Assembly: GCA_003671055.1 (NCBI GenBank)
Contig: QWPV01000003.1
Coordinates: 1 to 64,000, forward strand
Origin: Planctomycetota bacterium
GTDB lineage: Bacteria > Planctomycetota > Phycisphaerae > Phycisphaerales > SM1A02
Reading direction: 5' to 3'
Length of the DNA: 64,000 nucleotides
The notes under the pieces were generated by a model. It searched no databases. It saw only the letters and a program-made list of their open reading frames with translations, and was not told the origin of the DNA. Positions 8,756 to 18,614 of the stretch are shown piece by piece; position 1 is the stretch's first letter; every line of letters starts with the position of its first letter. Both the position numbers and the translations under genes were made by a program.

Positions 8756-9609
8756 CGGGTTCCCTCCGCGCGCTTGGTAATGCGCGGAGTATTCGCGGCC
8801 GCGTTCGCTGCCGCGCGCGCGGTTGCAACCACATCGTTGACGATGGCAGTGCTTCGCGTGAGTCGTTCTGTGAGTTCTGCTTCCACTCGCTCGCGAGCCA
8901 CAGGCTCACTGAGCTGTCCACCTTCTGCGAATCGAATGAGCCCAGACTCTTCGCTCACCACAAGTACGAGGCAATCCGCATCAAGTGTTGCGCCGACTGC
9001 GGCACGGTGGCGCGAACCGAGCGTCGTTGGCACCGCGTCTTCTTGCGCGAGCGGAAGTTGAACATTCGCAGCCCACACTCGACCATTCCGCACCACGATG
9101 GCAAGGTCATGCAGCGGGCTACTTGGCCAAAAGATGCTCTGAATCAGCGCAGCACTTGGCGTCGCGTCGAGTTTGATGCCGCTCTCCACGAGGTCACCCA
9201 TGCCGATCTGTCGCTCGAACACGATGATCGCGCCCATGCGATTCTTTGAGAGAAACTCGGCCGCTTCCGCGAATTCGCGTGCGAGCCCACCGACTTCAGC
9301 TTTGTTGCGGGTGAAGAAATTCGTCCGCCCAAGCCGGCTCATCGCCGCGCGCAGTTCCGGTTGAAACACGACGATGATGAGAATCGCGCCGAGTCCGAAG
9401 ACGCGATCGAACAGAAATCGCAGCCTCACAAGGCCATCGGTCGCATCGCCGAGCACTCGCACGAGCACCGCAACCCCGATGGCGATCACGAGGAATCCTT
9501 TGACCACGCCAGCGCCGCGCGTTCCACGCAGAAATCGGAAGACTGTGTAGACGCACACCCAAATCACCAGCAACTCGAGAAAAATCTCGAGCGGGCGATC
9601 CGGCGACAT
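8752..9609 (-). CDS. cdaA: Membrane diadenylate cyclase, CdaA type, with altered DGA motif
   Basis: CdaA family enzymes make cyclic di-AMP from two ATP at the inner face of the membrane. Three N-terminal helices (LEIFLELLVIWVCVYTVFRF and following) lead into IIVVFQPELRAAMSRLGR, then the DAC domain with GSRHRAAVG (RHR motif). The other signature, DGA, reads DLA in SPLHDLAIVV; the Asp is kept, the Gly is Leu. I prefer the ATG at 9609: a -10-like TACGAT lies 28 nt upstream on this strand, and the longer start at 9666 would overlap the divergent promoter. It is coupled to cdaR downstream. Confidence 0.88.
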   Translation of the reverse strand: MSPDRPLEIFLELLVIWVCVYTVFRFLRGTRGAGVVKGFLVIAIGVAVLVRVLGDATDGLVRLRFLFDRVFGLGAILIIVVFQPELRAAMSRLGRTNFFTRNKAEVGGLAREFAEAAEFLSKNRMGAIIVFERQIGMGDLVESGIKLDATPSAALIQSIFWPSSPLHDLAIVVRNGRVWAANVQLPLAQEDAVPTTLGSRHRAAVGATLDADCLVLVVSEESGLIRFAEGGQLSEPVARERVEAELTERLTRSTAIVNDVVATARAAANAAANTPRITKRAEGTR

Positions 9610-9637
9610 GAGTCCACTGAAAGAGTCCAAGGAAGCG

Positions 9638-9671
9638 ATCGTAGCGGGAGCATTGCCCTCTCGCATACACT
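9638..9671. promoter_or_regulatory. Divergent promoter pair, cdaA and the 9678 gene
   Basis: On the minus strand TACGAT (9643-9638) would start a cdaA transcript with a ~20-nt leader. On the plus strand TACACT (9666-9671) ends 6 nt before the ATG at 9678, with no ribosome site in between. Neither has an obvious -35. Confidence 0.4.
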
Positions 9672-9677
9672 CAAACT

Positions 9678-10205
9678 ATGTCTCGATTGACTTCAGGATG
9701 GGATGTTGGGCGCTCTCTCGGACGATGTTCGATCACGGGAGCGCAACTCGAACCAGGCGCGCGAATCGTCGCGGCTTTGGTCGACGATGCGACGAGCGCC
9801 GCAGGATTGCGTCGCGTTGAAGTTGCCGCAGAAGCATGGGATGCGGGGGGGCGACCTGAAAATCTCTTCGCGTTCTGGCGTACGGAAGTTCCCGCACTCG
9901 GCGTGAAGCGTCGAGCATTCGTGGATGATGGCGCATTGCTCGATCTCTTCGAGCGACTCGGCAATGATGAACGCCCGCACCGCGTGGGATTTCGCTTCGT
10001 GCTGATGCTTCTGCTTGTGCGCAAGCGTCTGTTGCGTGTGCTTGGACAGCGCGATGCTGCAGCGGGCGAGCGGTGGATCGTTGCGCCGAAGGGTGGACCG
10101 GAAAATGATCCTGGCGTTGAAGTCGTCAACCCAAAGCTTGACGATGCAGCGATGCAAGAGATCACTGAGCAACTCGGTGAAGTCCTCGATGGCGAGTGGT
10201 CCTGA
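9678..10205 (+). CDS. Conserved protein of unknown function, probable metal-binding N-terminus
   Basis: A 175-aa soluble protein. The N-terminus SLGRCSITGAQLEPGARIVAAL resembles the first knuckle of a zinc ribbon, but only one Cys is visible, so metal binding is doubtful. The middle ENLFAFWRTEVP and VDDGALLDLFERL and the helical FRFVLMLLLVRKRLLRVLG fit a protein that I recall only as a planctomycete-type hypothetical. It overlaps the next gene by one base (TGATG), so the two are co-translated with a lipoprotein and a membrane protein. Confidence 0.7.
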   Translation: MSRLTSGWDVGRSLGRCSITGAQLEPGARIVAALVDDATSAAGLRRVEVAAEAWDAGGRPENLFAFWRTEVPALGVKRRAFVDDGALLDLFERLGNDERPHRVGFRFVLMLLLVRKRLLRVLGQRDAAAGERWIVAPKGGPENDPGVEVVNPKLDDAAMQEITEQLGEVLDGEWS

Positions 10206-11074
10206 TGTGGGCGCGCGCATCTTGCTTATCGTTTGCGACGCTCGTGTTGTTCGCGTGCGAACCCAAACAGATGGTGGATGGAGCGAACGGGACGGGACCA
10301 AGCGTGGTTCCACCAACATTGCTTGCTTCACGCGACCAGGTGGAATCGTGGGTGAAGTCGCGCAACAGCGAACTCTCGCACCTCAAGTACCTTGAATCAC
10401 GCGGCGTCGTGGAGTTTCGCTGGCACGATGCGGAGGGCGATCACTTTGAACAAGTGGATGTCGATCTCTTTCTCGCGCTCCCCGATCGCTCTGCGATGCG
10501 ACTATCAAAACTCGGCGAGAAATATTTCTGGGCTGGTGGCGATGGCGAACGATGGTGGGTCTTCGATTTGCACGCGAAGCCTTCACGTGTCGAAGTTTTT
10601 CGTACGGAAGACGGTCCATCGCGCGGTGGATTCGGATTGCTCGAACCCGCGTGCATCCGCGCGCTTGCTGCACTCGAGGTCGTCACGGAACCGTATGCAA
10701 TCACCGCGCAAGCAGAAGTGCAATGGAAGCATGGATCAGTTCTTCGCACGATGCGTTTCGCGGACACTGGTTTGCCAGAAGCCGTCACGCTCACCGATGA
10801 GCACGGCGCACTCGTCGCCTCAAGCACGCTGAAGGACTATGTGCGAGTTTCAGTGGACGGCACTGCGATTGGCGCATGGCCACGCGTTCCACTTCGCACA
10901 AGCGCAACGACTCCAGAAGGCTCCGCAGTGAAACTCGCCTTCGATGAGCCGAGCGGACGCGCATCGCGCATGAAGCCCGCGCTCTTCGATCTCGACACGC
11001 TCTTGAAGTCGCTGCATCCAGATGAAGTGATCCTTCGATCGAAGCCGAACGCGAACACCGGACCGCAACCGTGA
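10205..11074 (+). CDS. Probable lipoprotein, LolA/LolB-like fold suspected
   Basis: A 289-aa protein with a short signal ending in a lipobox (LVLFAC), so the mature form begins at the Cys near residue 18. The body contains KYLESRGVVEFRWHDAEGDHF, VDVDLFLALPDRSAMRLSKLGEKYFWAG and GERWWVFDLHAKPSRVEVFR, which resembles the half-barrel of outer-membrane lipoprotein carriers by pattern only. The ATG overlaps the upstream stop; the 3' end overlaps the next gene by four bases (GTGA). Confidence 0.7.
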   Translation: MWARASCLSFATLVLFACEPKQMVDGANGTGPSVVPPTLLASRDQVESWVKSRNSELSHLKYLESRGVVEFRWHDAEGDHFEQVDVDLFLALPDRSAMRLSKLGEKYFWAGGDGERWWVFDLHAKPSRVEVFRTEDGPSRGGFGLLEPACIRALAALEVVTEPYAITAQAEVQWKHGSVLRTMRFADTGLPEAVTLTDEHGALVASSTLKDYVRVSVDGTAIGAWPRVPLRTSATTPEGSAVKLAFDEPSGRASRMKPALFDLDTLLKSLHPDEVILRSKPNANTGPQP

Positions 11075-12693
11075 GCAGAGCGCATTTCATTTCACGCGTG
11101 GCGCAAGGCATTTTCCTGTTGCTCGCGCTCTTGCAGTCCGCGCAAGTCGCGCACGCATCGCCTCCCGGCACGATGCCACTTGTCGCAAGTAGCGATGCAC
11201 ATGTGTGGTGGATCGGTGAGGTTGCGCCAGTCAATGGTGAAGAAACTGCGTGGGTTCTCTTCCATCGTGCGCTGAGTGATGTGCAGCCAACCACGCGTCG
11301 CGCATGGATTTTTTCGCGCGCACCTGAAGCCATCAGCGCTTACGCACGAGAAGTCTGGCTCATCTTTCCCGCCGAAGGAAATCGTGCGCGCGAAGTTTTT
11401 CAACTCGCCGCCGATCGACCGGAAGGATCGACGCACTGGCTCAATGCATCACAAACTCCATCACCGCGACCACCACTCGCGGGCGAAGGATTGCTTCGCG
11501 ACTTCACGATTGCAAAGGATGGAGCGTTCGCGCTGTTCTCCGATGCACTGCGTGAGGCGCCGAAGTTACTGCGCTGCGACGGTGCGTCATGGGAAGTAGA
11601 TGCATGGCCGACGGAGTTGCGTGATCCACTCGAGATTGCGAGTCACTTAGGTGTGATGACGGTGGATGCGGATGGCAGTGTGCTTCTCGCGCAAGTTCGT
11701 CGCGCAAGCACGCAACGCGAGTCCGCGCACGAGATTGTTCTCGCGAAGCGAACCCAAACGAACGCGACGCCGAGCGCGACACAAAGCGCATCGTGGTCAC
11801 TGCGCACACTTGCTCTGCCCGCACATGCTGCACGAAGTTTGATCGCGAATCCGCGAATTGGTGCGACGATCGTAGAAGGTCGACTCATCGTCGGCGTCGG
11901 CGAATCACCGCAACCTATCGAACTCTTCGACGTCCGCGGCGAATCGCTCCTCGCATGGACATCCCTTGACGCAAGCATGAGCGCATACGACCCTCCGATG
12001 CGCGGCAGTTGGTCCGTTGTCGGCATGCAAAGCGGTGCACGCATGATCGCATTCGAAGATACGCAAGACGGTAAAGCGCTCACTGCGCGCATCGCAGTGC
12101 TCGATGTCGCGCGCGGAACCGTCGGACCATTCACGACACTCGAAGAAGCGAAACTCTCGCCCGTCCACTTCCTCCCAATGCTGCTCGGCCTCGCAGCCGC
12201 CGCGCTCCTTCTGATCACGATGGTCGTCCGCCCATCGCCAGCTGCTGCGGCAATGCTGCCGCCTTCCACTGAAGCCGCCGCAAGTTATTCACGAAGAGCA
12301 CTCGCCTTCGCAATCGACCTCCTCCCCGGCATCGTCATCGCCGCCTTCGTCTTTGACCTCCACCCGCGCGACTGGACTGCCCTCGGAAACTTCCTCTTCC
12401 TCACAGCCGACGTCAGCACCTCAGGCCCCTCATCCCTCATGCTCGGCGCAAGTGGAATACTCACAATCCTCGTCGAAACAATCTCAGGCGCGAGCATCGG
12501 CAAATGGATCGTCGGCATCCGAGTCGCAAGCGCAACTGGCGGAGAAGCCTCCATCCCACGACGATTGGCGAGAGCAGTCCTAACTCTCTTCGCAGTCTTC
12601 TCCCCAATCCTCCTGCTCGCAACAATCTCCCATCCCCGACTGCGCGGAGTCCCCGAACTCCTGACCAACACAGAAGTTGTGACTCGGCGCTGA
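11071..12693 (+). CDS. Exported/membrane protein with C-terminal RDD domain
   Basis: A 540-aa protein beginning at a GTG that overlaps the previous stop. It has an N-terminal signal (GIFLLLALLQSAQVAHA), a ~330-residue extracytoplasmic part without a recognised domain, a membrane helix (FLPMLLGLAAAALLLITMVV) and a C-terminal RDD membrane domain: SYSRRALAFAIDLLPGIVIAAFVFD, then GASIGKWIVGIRVAS and a final helix (AVLTLFAVFSPILLLATI). RDD proteins are small multi-pass proteins, some with ion-antiport activity. The fusion to a large periplasmic region is unusual. It is the last gene of a three-gene unit. Confidence 0.8.
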   Translation: MSRAHFISRVAQGIFLLLALLQSAQVAHASPPGTMPLVASSDAHVWWIGEVAPVNGEETAWVLFHRALSDVQPTTRRAWIFSRAPEAISAYAREVWLIFPAEGNRAREVFQLAADRPEGSTHWLNASQTPSPRPPLAGEGLLRDFTIAKDGAFALFSDALREAPKLLRCDGASWEVDAWPTELRDPLEIASHLGVMTVDADGSVLLAQVRRASTQRESAHEIVLAKRTQTNATPSATQSASWSLRTLALPAHAARSLIANPRIGATIVEGRLIVGVGESPQPIELFDVRGESLLAWTSLDASMSAYDPPMRGSWSVVGMQSGARMIAFEDTQDGKALTARIAVLDVARGTVGPFTTLEEAKLSPVHFLPMLLGLAAAALLLITMVVRPSPAAAAMLPPSTEAAASYSRRALAFAIDLLPGIVIAAFVFDLHPRDWTALGNFLFLTADVSTSGPSSLMLGASGILTILVETISGASIGKWIVGIRVASATGGEASIPRRLARAVLTLFAVFSPILLLATISHPRLRGVPELLTNTEVVTRR

Positions 12694-12720
12694 GTGAAAT
12701 CCGCCGCGCGCAACCGCGTG

Positions 12721-12812
12721 CCGCCCCAAATTTGGGACAGGCACATATCCCCCCCGAGTTTGGGACAGGCACATTTGGACCTGCACATCAATAGTGGACA
12801 GGCACCTGTTTC
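12721..12812. repeat. Three copies of a GGGACAGGCAC-type motif
   Basis: TTTGGGACAGGCACAT occurs twice 30 bp apart (about 12729 and 12759) and a third form GTGGACAGGCACCTGTTTCC follows near 12793. Such motifs resemble the dispersed GTGCCTGTCCC elements often found near REP-associated transposases, but no such gene is here. The 12694-13090 gap holds these repeats, a GGGTGGG/CCCACCC inverted repeat at 12865-12888 followed by a pyrimidine run, and no gene. Confidence 0.7.
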
Positions 12813-13090
12813 CTGTTCATCGGGGTTGAACATGCCGTTCGGCGCTTCGGGCACTGGCGGCGCCGGGTGGGTCCGACCACGCCCACCCTTCCTTTTCCAC
12901 TTCCGCGCGATTCTCGCTTGGGGTGAGCAGAAACTGCCTTTGCAGGATTCTCTTCCTGCCGACCGATCTACCGAGACTCCGGTTTGTCGTGAGGGCGAAT
13001 GGATTCGCCTTCGACCGGATGATTTGGAGCCACCGTACTCTTTGAGTGCGGTCTCACCACAGGACCTCGAGAGGATCTCGAGAACGCCGC

Positions 13091-15562
13091 GTGACTACAG
13101 ACCCTGATTCGACTGCCACCTCCCCCAGCGGAACCGCAAGCGCAACTGCGCCGCCGCCATTTCGTTGGGCTGCGCTTTGGCCGCTTCCGACGATCCTTGC
13201 TGCCGGCATCGGTGTGTGGCTTGCGTTGGACTGGGGAAAGACCGCCGCGCCGCAGGATGATTTTCCCGCTGCGCTGACGCAAGTTGACGAATTGCTTGCG
13301 CGTGGTGAGACGGCAGCTGCTCGATCGATTCTCACGGATGTGGTCGCGCCTCGATTGCTCACTGCGCCAGCAGAAATTAACGCTCGGTACAACGCAACGC
13401 TCGGTGACGCGCTCATCGCAGAGCATCGCACGCAGGCGCCGCCGCGCGAAATCGATGAAGCGATCATTGGGCATTACGCCGCTGCGGAACACGCGGGCTG
13501 GACGCTTTCTCCCACGCAGTTCGAAGCGCGTGCGGAAGTGTTTGTGCGACTTGGACGACCTGACGAAGCGTTTGCATCGCTCGCGACATCTGCGGATCGA
13601 GAGGGCGCATCGAAACTTCGTCGCACCGTGCGTCGTTCGGCGCTTGAGGGTTTGCTTGCGCGCACCGGAAGTTCGCCGACATCACTGCTCGCGGCGATCG
13701 ATGAATATCGCGCAGATGCCGTGATTACAGCGGAAGAAGAAGCGTGGGCGGTGATGCGCGCTGCGGAGATTCGTCTGAGTGTGAATGATGTGATTGTCGC
13801 GCTCGACCGATTGCTTCTTGATATTCGTCGACTTGAAACTGCGCCTGAAGGCATCGAGGCGAAGACCTTTGCCGCGCTCTCTAATCTGCTCGGCGAGTGC
13901 TATCGACGTCAAGCGCGCTTCGATGATGCGCTCGTGCAGTTTGAGCATGCGCAATCACTCGCACCAGCAGGCTCACTCGAAGCGGGCGAGTCTGCGCTCG
14001 GCATCGGTCGCAGCGAGCATGAACTCGGTAACCTCGAGCATGCGCGCGACGCGTTCAGCCTCGTTGTCGGTGGATCACATAATGATCGCGTCATGAGTGC
14101 CGCGCTGTTCGGTCGCGCGAAAGCGTTCGCAGCGGAGCCCGATCACGAAGCGTCGCTCGGTGATTTCAACATGTTGCGCACTCGGTTTCATCAATCGAAG
14201 CACGGCGCGCTCAATGGCGCAGAAGTCATTGACACGATCATTGCGATTGCGGATGCGGAACTGCTCAGTGATGCGCCTGGCAACGCACTTGCGTATGCGT
14301 TGATCGCGTCGGATCTTCTTCCTGGTGTTGCGCCGACCTCGCCTGTGTTGCTGCGTCTTGCGAGCTCGAGTCGGGCTGAAGCGGATCGATTGCGCGCGAG
14401 CGCAGAGGGCGGTGATCCAGGAAAGTTGCCGCCCAATGACCGCATTCGTGTCAATCGACTGTTGAAGAACGCAGCGGATTGGTTCCTCGCGCATGGTCGG
14501 CATCCAGCCACCATCGCGCTTGCGGATGGTTCTGCATCAGCGAGTTTGTGGGCTGCTGCGGATTCATTTGACCTTGGTGGTTGGCGCGAGAATGCTGTTG
14601 AAGGATTCTCTGCGTTCCTCCGCAGCGTGCAAGAAGGCGATCTCAAGCGCGCAGAAGCAGAGTGGCGACTTGCAGGAATCCTGCATGCAGAAGGGGATTT
14701 CGAAGCAGCGGCACAGCATTACGAATCTGCCATTGCAGTTGCGCCCAATGGTCCCTTCGCAGTGCAGTCGATCGTTCCGCTTGCGCGAGCGTTGCACGCT
14801 GGTGGTCGAACTGCGGATGCTGCGGTGAAGCTTGGAAGTGTGCTCGATGGATCCTTCGGACTCGAGCCTGCTGCAGATGAATACTGGGATTCGCTTGATG
14901 TGCTCTCGCTGCTCATGGCACGCAAAGGTGATCATGCGCGCGCGGTGGAGTTACTGCGTGAAGCACTCGCGCGTCGACCCGATGCGCCGCGCGCGGGCGA
15001 ACTTGAGTTCCGTCAGGGCGAGAGTTTGCGCGAGTTAGCGAAGTCCATTCGTGCGACGACGACGGCGCAATTGCCTCCGTCAAAGGTCGAAGATGTTCGC
15101 GCACAAATCGCGACGCTCTTCACTGAATCTGAGTCGGCGTATCAGCGTGCGATCATTGCGTTTGATCTGATCGCGCCAGCGTCGCGTGACGGACTCGCGA
15201 CCGACATGCTTCGCGAAGCGCATCTGCACCGTGCGGATAGCGTGTACGAACTTGCGCGATATGAAGACGCGATTGAGCTCTACGAGGTTGTCGATCGAAA
15301 GTATTCCGATCACGCAGTCTCCATGGTGGCGCTCATTCAGATCGTGAATTCATGTGATTTACTGCAAGACGCAGAGCGCGCCATCACTGCGCATCGCCGT
15401 GCGGAATTGCGGCTGGCACAGTTGTCTGACGACGCGTTTCTTGCGAACGGTGGGATTCTCTCGCGCGAGGCATGGGATCGATGGCTGCGCAATCATCCGC
15501 CAGCGCCCCGTGCTTTCGCGACAGGCGAAACACCGCCGCCCACCGAAGGGAGCGGCGGTTGA
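13091..15562 (+). CDS. Membrane-anchored TPR protein at the head of the flagellar cluster
   Basis: An 823-aa protein with one N-terminal helix (LWPLPTILAAGIGVWLALDW) followed by many tetratricopeptide-like helical pairs, clearest around LGECYRRQARFDDALVQFEHA, EWRLAGILHAEGDFEAAAQHY, GDHARAVELLREALARRPDA and HRADSVYELARYEDAIELYE. TPR arrays scaffold protein complexes. The GTG at 13091 begins VTTDPDSTAT; an in-frame GTG at 13046 would add 15 Arg/Ser-rich residues and cannot be excluded. Its stop overlaps the next start (TTGA), tying it to the flagellar operon. No function can be named. Confidence 0.8.
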   Translation: MTTDPDSTATSPSGTASATAPPPFRWAALWPLPTILAAGIGVWLALDWGKTAAPQDDFPAALTQVDELLARGETAAARSILTDVVAPRLLTAPAEINARYNATLGDALIAEHRTQAPPREIDEAIIGHYAAAEHAGWTLSPTQFEARAEVFVRLGRPDEAFASLATSADREGASKLRRTVRRSALEGLLARTGSSPTSLLAAIDEYRADAVITAEEEAWAVMRAAEIRLSVNDVIVALDRLLLDIRRLETAPEGIEAKTFAALSNLLGECYRRQARFDDALVQFEHAQSLAPAGSLEAGESALGIGRSEHELGNLEHARDAFSLVVGGSHNDRVMSAALFGRAKAFAAEPDHEASLGDFNMLRTRFHQSKHGALNGAEVIDTIIAIADAELLSDAPGNALAYALIASDLLPGVAPTSPVLLRLASSSRAEADRLRASAEGGDPGKLPPNDRIRVNRLLKNAADWFLAHGRHPATIALADGSASASLWAAADSFDLGGWRENAVEGFSAFLRSVQEGDLKRAEAEWRLAGILHAEGDFEAAAQHYESAIAVAPNGPFAVQSIVPLARALHAGGRTADAAVKLGSVLDGSFGLEPAADEYWDSLDVLSLLMARKGDHARAVELLREALARRPDAPRAGELEFRQGESLRELAKSIRATTTAQLPPSKVEDVRAQIATLFTESESAYQRAIIAFDLIAPASRDGLATDMLREAHLHRADSVYELARYEDAIELYEVVDRKYSDHAVSMVALIQIVNSCDLLQDAERAITAHRRAELRLAQLSDDAFLANGGILSREAWDRWLRNHPPAPRAFATGETPPPTEGSGG

Positions 15563-16023
15563 GCGCGACACTTTCCACATTGACCATCGAACGCATCGAA
15601 GCCGCGCGCGCGCTGCTCAAGGCTGCACGCATGCAGGACGCGATCATCGCGCGACTTGACGCTGCGCAGGCGGATTCCACCGAAGCGGAAGTTGCGACCG
15701 AGGAACTCGAGCATCTTGTGAGCGTGCGTGGAAGTTTCGTCGACCGTCTCACAGCAGGCGCGCCGTACTGGGCCGAGTGCATTGCCAGTGCAACGCGCGT
15801 TGAACTTGAGTGCGTGCGCGCGTTTGCAAGCGAAGCCGAGAGCATCCTGCAAGAGATTCATTCGATCGATCAACGGACCGAGTCACTGCTTGTGGCGCGG
15901 CGCATCGATGTGTCTGACGCGATTCGAAAGTCAGGAAACGCAGCACTCGCGCTCCGTGCGTACGGACCAGCAACGCCGCACCCAGCGGATGTCGCATCGC
16001 AGTTCACCGATACGCAGGTGTAG
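15559..16023 (+). CDS. FlgN-like helical protein, candidate flagellar export chaperone
   Basis: A 154-aa all-helical, acidic protein starting at a TTG that overlaps the upstream stop. The central ATEELEHLVSVRGSFVDRL and the C-terminal RKSGNAALALRAYG resemble the pattern of FlgN proteins, which hold hook-filament junction subunits before export. The position between a TPR protein and the flagellar kinase supports this, but similarity is at the level of pattern and length only. Confidence 0.5.
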   Translation: MSATLSTLTIERIEAARALLKAARMQDAIIARLDAAQADSTEAEVATEELEHLVSVRGSFVDRLTAGAPYWAECIASATRVELECVRAFASEAESILQEIHSIDQRTESLLVARRIDVSDAIRKSGNAALALRAYGPATPHPADVASQFTDTQV

Positions 16024-16057
16024 TCAACATCTTCCGCAACATTCACGAGCATTCACT

Positions 16058-17020
16058 TTGTCAGCACTTCCACTCACAACTTTGCATCCGGATGACGCGA
16101 GCATCAGCGCGCCGAATCTTTCGCTTGCGGGCGTGAGTGACTTTGCGGAACTCGTTGCAGCATTCAACGAGGCGACACAACGATTGCAGTTGACGCATGC
16201 AGCGCTCCAGTCCGAAGTTTCGTCGTTGAAGGCAGACCTTGCGGAGTCTAATGAGCGTCTGCGCCGCTCGCGATCACTTGCAGCACTCGGCGAAATGGCA
16301 GCAGGCATCGCGCACGAGATTCGAAATCCGCTCGGTGCGATCGTGCTGCATGCGGAGATGCTCTGTGAGGATCTGCAAGGGAAGAGCGGATCACTTGCGA
16401 GCGCTGAGAAGATCACGCGCGCGGCAGAGCGGTTGAATCGCATCGTTGGCGATGTGCTCTCTTTCGCTCGCGACACGCGCCTCTCGCCGGTTGCGATTGA
16501 CGCTGGTGATCTTTTCAATATGACGATCGCGGACTGTGAAGAAGTCCTTCTTTCAAGCGACACGACGCTCGAGCGAACCGGCGAAAGCGTCGTCTTCGCT
16601 GCGGATGCTGCGCTCCTTGCGCAAGCGATGTCCAATCTCGTGCGCAATGCGACGGAGGCGATGCGGAACTGTTCGACGCGCGTGGTGCGAATTGCGGCGT
16701 GCCGCGAGAAGCGACGCTGGTCGGATGGTGTTCGACGCGAAACCGTTGTGCTCAGCGTCGAAGACACCGGACCTGGCATTCCGCTCGCGTTGCGTGATTC
16801 GATTTTCAATCCCTTCTTCACTACGCGTGAAGAAGGAACGGGTCTTGGACTCGCCATTGTGCATCGGATCGCCGATGCACATGGCGGTCAAGTGTGTGTG
16901 ACAGACGCACCAGGCGGTGGTGCACGAATTGAATTGTTGCTGCTTCCGAACACGCAAGCGCGTGCGGTTGCGGAAGGTGTTTCGCTCGATGCGGCGGTGC
17001 AGCGCCGTATCAGTCAGTAG
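16058..17020 (+). CDS. Soluble NtrB/FlrB-type sensor histidine kinase
   Basis: A 320-aa cytoplasmic kinase with no membrane segment. A coiled coil (ALQSEVSSLKADLAESNERL) leads into the H-box LAALGEMAAGIAHEIRNPLG, N-box NLVRNATEAM, G1 DTGPGIP, F-box FNPFFTTREEGT and G2 GTGLGLAIVHRI. Gene order and domain type match FlrB/FleS, which phosphorylate the sigma-54 activator of class III flagellar genes. The start is a TTG without a clear ribosome site and is uncertain by some codons. Confidence 0.88.
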   Translation: MSALPLTTLHPDDASISAPNLSLAGVSDFAELVAAFNEATQRLQLTHAALQSEVSSLKADLAESNERLRRSRSLAALGEMAAGIAHEIRNPLGAIVLHAEMLCEDLQGKSGSLASAEKITRAAERLNRIVGDVLSFARDTRLSPVAIDAGDLFNMTIADCEEVLLSSDTTLERTGESVVFAADAALLAQAMSNLVRNATEAMRNCSTRVVRIAACREKRRWSDGVRRETVVLSVEDTGPGIPLALRDSIFNPFFTTREEGTGLGLAIVHRIADAHGGQVCVTDAPGGGARIELLLLPNTQARAVAEGVSLDAAVQRRISQ

Positions 17021-17061
17021 CTATGTTTCCTGCAAGTTCAGCACGTTTAAGGGCAATCACT

Positions 17062-18591
17062 ATGGCCAGAATTCTCGTGGTCGACGACAAAGAACTCATG
17101 CGCGACGGCGTCGCGACGATGCTTTCACGCAAGGGACATTCCGTTGTTGCAGCCTCTGATGCGCGAATGGCGCTGTCTCGCATCGCGGAGAAGCGACCAG
17201 ACTGCGTCGTGACGGATTTACAGATGCCCACGATGAGTGGTCTTGAGTTGCTTGAAGAGATTCGCAAGTTCGACCCCGAGCTTCCGATCGTCCTCATGAC
17301 CGCATTCGGCACCGTTGCAACTGCGGTCGAGGCGATGCGCAAGGGCGCGTTCGACTACGTGACGAAGCCTTTCTCTGGTGACGAACTTACGATGAGCGTG
17401 GAGAAGGCGCTTGAACACGGCGCGCTCGCGAAAGAGAACGCGGTGTTGAAAGCGTCGCTGCCTCGCGAAGGTTCCAAAGCGCCCGTGCATCGCATGGTTG
17501 GTTCAGGTCCTGCGATGCAAACGCTTCGCAGTCTACTCAAGCCCATTGCGGAGAGCCATGGCACCGTGATGGTGACCGGTGAGTCGGGCACTGGTAAGGA
17601 AGTTGCCGCGCGCGCGCTGCATGAGGCGAGCCCTCGATCGACGCAGCCATTTCTCGCACTCAACTGCGCCGCGCTTAGCGCTACGTTGCTGGAAAGCGAA
17701 CTGTTCGGTCACGAGAAGGGCGCCTTCACTGGAGCGGATCGACTGCGCAAGGGACGGTTCGAACTTGCGGACGGTGGCACGCTGTTGTTGGACGAGATCA
17801 GCGAGATTCCTACTGAATTGCAGGCAAAACTGCTGCGCGTGCTGCAAGAGAAGAGTTTCGAACGCGTCGGTAGTTCAACGCCGCAGAAGGTAGATGTGCG
17901 CATCGTCGCAACCACCAATCGCGACCTCGCGAAAGAAGTGGACGCTGGACGTTTCCGCGGCGACTTGTACTTCCGCCTCAACGTGCTTCCTTTGCGCATG
18001 CCTGCGCTTCGCGAGCACACTGAAGACATCGCGGAACTCGCGGAGCACTTCCTCAAACTCGTCGCGAGTCGCGAGGGTGGAAAGGTCAAGCGACTGAGTG
18101 CGGATGCGCTGGCTCTGTTCGCGCAATATCCGTGGCCAGGCAATGTCCGCGAGTTGCAGAATCTTTGCGAGCGCGCGGCGGTGTTGTCGAGCGGCGAAGC
18201 GATCTCCGGCGAACTTGTTGAGCCATGGCTCACGCTTCCAGCATTCGTGTCGAATACATTTTCGGGAACTGTCGCACCAAGTGGCGGGCTCGGGCTTCCA
18301 CTCGCGTCTAACGTGGGACGCAGCGAGACGCTCGTCGAAACGATGCCGATTCGATTGCATGCGCCCGCTTCACAGAATGGTCACGGTGCGTCAAGTGAAC
18401 CAAACACACTCATCGTGTGCGACGGTCGTCTCACGCTCGACGAGATTGAACGTCGGGCCATCGTCGCAACGCTCGAGAAACACCGTGGACATCGCCAGCG
18501 CAGCGCTGTTGCGCTCGGCATTGGAGTGCGCACGCTCGGACTGAAACTCAAGAAGTGGAAGGAGGAAGAGCTCGTTCCGCAGTCACTCTAA
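17062..18591 (+). CDS. NtrC-family sigma-54 activator, FlrC/FleR type
   Basis: A 509-aa response regulator: receiver domain with [11 protein letters not shown], phospho-acceptor Asp in [12 protein letters not shown] and Lys in VTKPF; AAA+ domain with Walker A GESGTGKE, the sigma-54 contact loop [21 protein letters not shown] (Walker B) and ATTNRDL; and a C-terminal Fis-like helix-turn-helix ([20 protein letters not shown]). The ATG at 17062 has AAGGG eight bases upstream. It probably activates the sigma-54 promoters listed in front of flgC, fliE, fliK and flgE after phosphorylation by the adjacent kinase. Confidence 0.92.
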   Translation: MARILVVDDKELMRDGVATMLSRKGHSVVAASDARMALSRIAEKRPDCVVTDLQMPTMSGLELLEEIRKFDPELPIVLMTAFGTVATAVEAMRKGAFDYVTKPFSGDELTMSVEKALEHGALAKENAVLKASLPREGSKAPVHRMVGSGPAMQTLRSLLKPIAESHGTVMVTGESGTGKEVAARALHEASPRSTQPFLALNCAALSATLLESELFGHEKGAFTGADRLRKGRFELADGGTLLLDEISEIPTELQAKLLRVLQEKSFERVGSSTPQKVDVRIVATTNRDLAKEVDAGRFRGDLYFRLNVLPLRMPALREHTEDIAELAEHFLKLVASREGGKVKRLSADALALFAQYPWPGNVRELQNLCERAAVLSSGEAISGELVEPWLTLPAFVSNTFSGTVAPSGGLGLPLASNVGRSETLVETMPIRLHAPASQNGHGASSEPNTLIVCDGRLTLDEIERRAIVATLEKHRGHRQRSAVALGIGVRTLGLKLKKWKEEELVPQSL

Positions 18592-18614
18592 GACTGCAAC
18601 GGGTTCCATTACCT

